Shown here in pieces: positions 63,915 through 64,000 of a stretch of 64,000 bases of DNA; within the stretch, counting starts at the first letter, position 1; the number at the start of each line of letters is the position of its first letter. The notes beneath the pieces are model-generated. The model saw nothing but the letters and a program-made list of their open reading frames with translations. It did not search any database and had not been told where the DNA came from. The position numbers and the translations under genes were made by a program. This DNA comes from Piromyces finnis (Eukaryota > Neocallimastigomycota > Neocallimastigomycetes > Neocallimastigales > Neocallimastigaceae): the NCBI GenBank assembly GCA_002104945.1, contig MCFH01000006.1:124001-188000 (forward strand). Reading direction: 5' to 3'.

Positions 63915-64000
63915 CTAAAATATTATTATAAATTTTATATTTATTATTAATTTGTATTATAATTAATTATTTAAAAATCTAATAGCTTAAATAGTTTGTA

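Overview
The window reads as nuclear DNA of a flagellated, very AT-rich fungus, most likely an anaerobic gut fungus (Neocallimastigomycota). Four things point there together: genes broken by short GT..AG introns in almost pure A/T non-coding DNA; a carbohydrate esterase family 6 (CE6) gene followed by two decayed fungal dockerins; a fungal ENA-type cation-efflux ATPase; and two genes for flagellar (axonemal) proteins. The genus cannot be read from the sequence.

Layout, left to right: 3' part of a multi-pass membrane protein (+, 1-1297); CE6 esterase (-, 2543-3328) with relict dockerins behind its stop (2272-2520); ENA-type P-type ATPase (-, 4907-8302, two exons); about 5 kb without genes; a basic Gln/Lys-rich orphan with a duplicated motif (+, 13289-14236); AP-2 alpha-adaptin (-, 15147-19010, nine exons); LRRC56/ODA8 homologue (+, 20662-23506, nine exons); MNS1 homologue (+, 24695-27776, eleven exons); bHLH-leucine zipper factor (-, 28553-31167); almost 7 kb without genes; SUN-domain protein of the SUCO/Slp1 type (+, 38076-44605, seven exons); HSBP1 homologue (+, 47473-48430, four exons); WW-WW-MyTH4-RhoGAP protein (-, 49320-51857, seven exons); a gene-poor stretch holding a fresh SINE-like insertion (57453-57947); and two related single-pass membrane proteins (-, 59311-61021 and 63313 to beyond the right edge), one with a proline-rich tail and one with an SH3 domain.

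The exon models were joined by hand from splice sites, reading phase and family similarity. All phases close, but no transcript was available to test them.

The most interesting items are a short retroposon family (one copy with intact target-site duplication and poly-A tail, plus five older relics); an esterase that has lost two dockerins and shows no secretion signal; the adjacent LRRC56 and MNS1 genes; the proline-rich/SH3 paralogue pair; and the orphan with a twin motif joined by a Gln/Lys-rich linker. No tRNA, rRNA or CRISPR array was found.
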